Origin: Halobacteriales archaeon
Lineage (GTDB): Archaea; Thermoplasmatota; SW-10-69-26; JACQPN01; JAIVGT01
Assembly (NCBI GenBank): GCA_020201485.1
Contig: JAIVGT010000044.1
Span: 1-6,771, forward strand
Direction: 5' to 3'
DNA length: 6,771 nt
A program made the translations under genes and the position numbers. This document shows positions 6,477-6,771 of the stretch, piece after piece (the stretch's first letter is position 1; every line of letters starts with the position of its first letter). The notes below the pieces were generated by a model. It was not told the origin of the DNA. It worked only from the letters and a program-made list of their open reading frames with translations, and made no database searches.

Positions 6477-6482
6477 TCTTAG
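6477..6482 (-). promoter_or_regulatory. Candidate TATA box for the cupredoxin gene (leaderless)
   Basis: On the minus strand the bases read CTAAGA within GGGCTAAGACCC. The centre is about 26 bases ahead of the ATG at 6453, which would place the transcription start at the start codon. The same spacing is seen at the 683-residue gene. The box is weak compared with consensus, and co-transcription from the tRNA promoter upstream on the same strand is possible. Confidence 0.45.
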
Positions 6483-6519
6483 CCCTTGCCTGGGGAGTGG
6501 CGATGCGCAAGGAGAGGAA

Positions 6520-6592
6520 TAGCCCCGTCAGGATTCGAACCTGAGTCCCAGGATCCAGAGTCCCGGATGATTGGCCGCTACACTACGGGGCT
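6520..6592 (-). tRNA. tRNA-Gln (anticodon CTG)
   Basis: The minus strand folds into a full cloverleaf. The acceptor stem pairs AGCCCCG with CGGGGCT. The D arm starts GTGTAGCGG, with three good pairs including one G-U. The anticodon stem pairs CGGGA with TCCTG (one G-U) around the loop CTCTGGA, so the anticodon is CTG (6556-6558 on the + strand), reading CAG codons. The T arm is TCAGG-TTCGAAT-CCTGA. The variable loop is four bases, there is no intron, the discriminator is A and no CCA is encoded. The body resembles archaeal tRNA-Gln. In archaea this tRNA is normally charged with Glu and then amidated by GatDE (established knowledge; those genes are not in the window). Confidence 0.96.
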
Positions 6593-6620
6593 GACGTGGG
6601 CTGGGAAACCGGGCGGCGCA

Positions 6621-6626
6621 CTTAAG
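6621..6626 (-). promoter_or_regulatory. TATA/BRE promoter of tRNA-Gln
   Basis: On the minus strand the bases read AGAAACG then CTTAAG, which fits an archaeal BRE with As followed by a TATA element. The centre is about 31 bases before the mature tRNA 5' end at 6592, giving room for a transcript start a few bases upstream that RNase P would trim. The site stands out as AT-rich in otherwise GC-rich DNA. Confidence 0.6.
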
Positions 6627-6670
6627 CGTTTCTGGCTGGCCGGAGCACGGCAGCGCGCCCCTCCCTGGAC

Positions 6671-6771
6671 TCAGGTGAGCAGCCACGCGACCCATTCGCC
6701 CATCGTCTCGTCCGCCTCGATGGCGAAGGCGTAGGGGTGGGCAGGGACGCCGGTGCCATGCAGCACAGCAC
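6671..6771 (-). CDS. C-terminal end of an unidentified protein (truncated by window)
   Basis: The minus strand is open from the right edge to a TGA at 6673-6671, giving the last 32 residues. They include HGTGVPAHPYAF, then EADETMGEWVAWLL, which looks like a closing amphipathic helix before the final Thr. About 28 of 32 third codon positions are G or C, and the frame reads as natural protein, so it is likely a real gene. The stop lies 45 bases upstream of the tRNA-Gln TATA box, on the same strand as the tRNA and cupredoxin. I cannot assign a family from so short a piece. Confidence 0.6.
   Translation of the reverse strand, partial: AVLHGTGVPAHPYAFAIEADETMGEWVAWLLT

Noticed and set aside
6454..6510. 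A longer start for the cupredoxin at the ATG at 6510.
   Set aside because: It would put 19 Arg-rich residues before an otherwise standard signal peptide and place the candidate TATA box inside the gene.
4028..6522. Long alternative frames over the second repeat gene: 4028-5713 (-) and 4267-6522 (+).
   Set aside because: They lack recognisable protein features, and the second crosses two real convergent genes. They are mirrors of the repeats in the true frame.
1..6771. CRISPR array, insertion sequence, attachment site or other mobile-element remains.
   Set aside because: No spaced direct DNA repeats, transposase or integrase frame, or terminal inverted repeats were seen. A tRNA is present, but no duplicated tRNA 3' end was noticed in the window.

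Overview
The window is a very GC-rich stretch in which almost every codon third position is G or C. Several features point to an archaeon. The tRNA-Gln has an archaeal-looking sequence with no encoded CCA. Short AT-rich boxes interrupt the GC-rich DNA about 25-36 bases ahead of gene starts, as archaeal TATA elements do, and two genes appear to be leaderless. The moderate content of acidic residues does not suggest a haloarchaeon. A high-GC Thermoplasmatota-type archaeon is a reasonable guess, but this is inference and no marker gene in the window settles it.

Layout, left to right. (1) Bases 1-174 are the last 57 codons of a kelch-repeat (beta-propeller) protein on the + strand. (2) Bases 175-446 hold no recognised gene, only a small hairpin and a promoter near the right end. 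(3) Bases 447-3911 (+) encode a secreted 1154-residue protein with a helical N-terminal region, a calcium-loop-like DxDxDG segment and many copies of a [DE]-x-x-G-x-D-x-Y repeat. (4) Bases 3989-6040 (+) encode a 683-residue secreted paralogue with 13 copies of the same motif in a more regular array. (5) Convergent with it, and separated by only two bases, is a secreted cupredoxin (blue copper protein) at 6043-6453 (-). (6) A tRNA-Gln(CTG) with its own promoter lies at 6520-6592 (-). (7) The C-terminal 32 codons of an unidentified minus-strand gene run off the right edge.

The centre of interest is the tandem pair of repeat proteins. They share an N-terminal helical layout, the position where the repeats begin, six cysteines each, and the repeat rule: a Gln (usually QG), then a short glycine-rich run, a hydrophobic strand ending in Asp, then GGxDxY. 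I do not recognise this as a named family. The best structural reading is an extracellular, possibly calcium-binding beta-solenoid. All three complete proteins carry Sec-type signal peptides with nearly the same ending, and the partial kelch protein is also of a type often secreted. The window therefore looks like a locus for exported proteins, but no shared pathway can be shown from the sequence alone.
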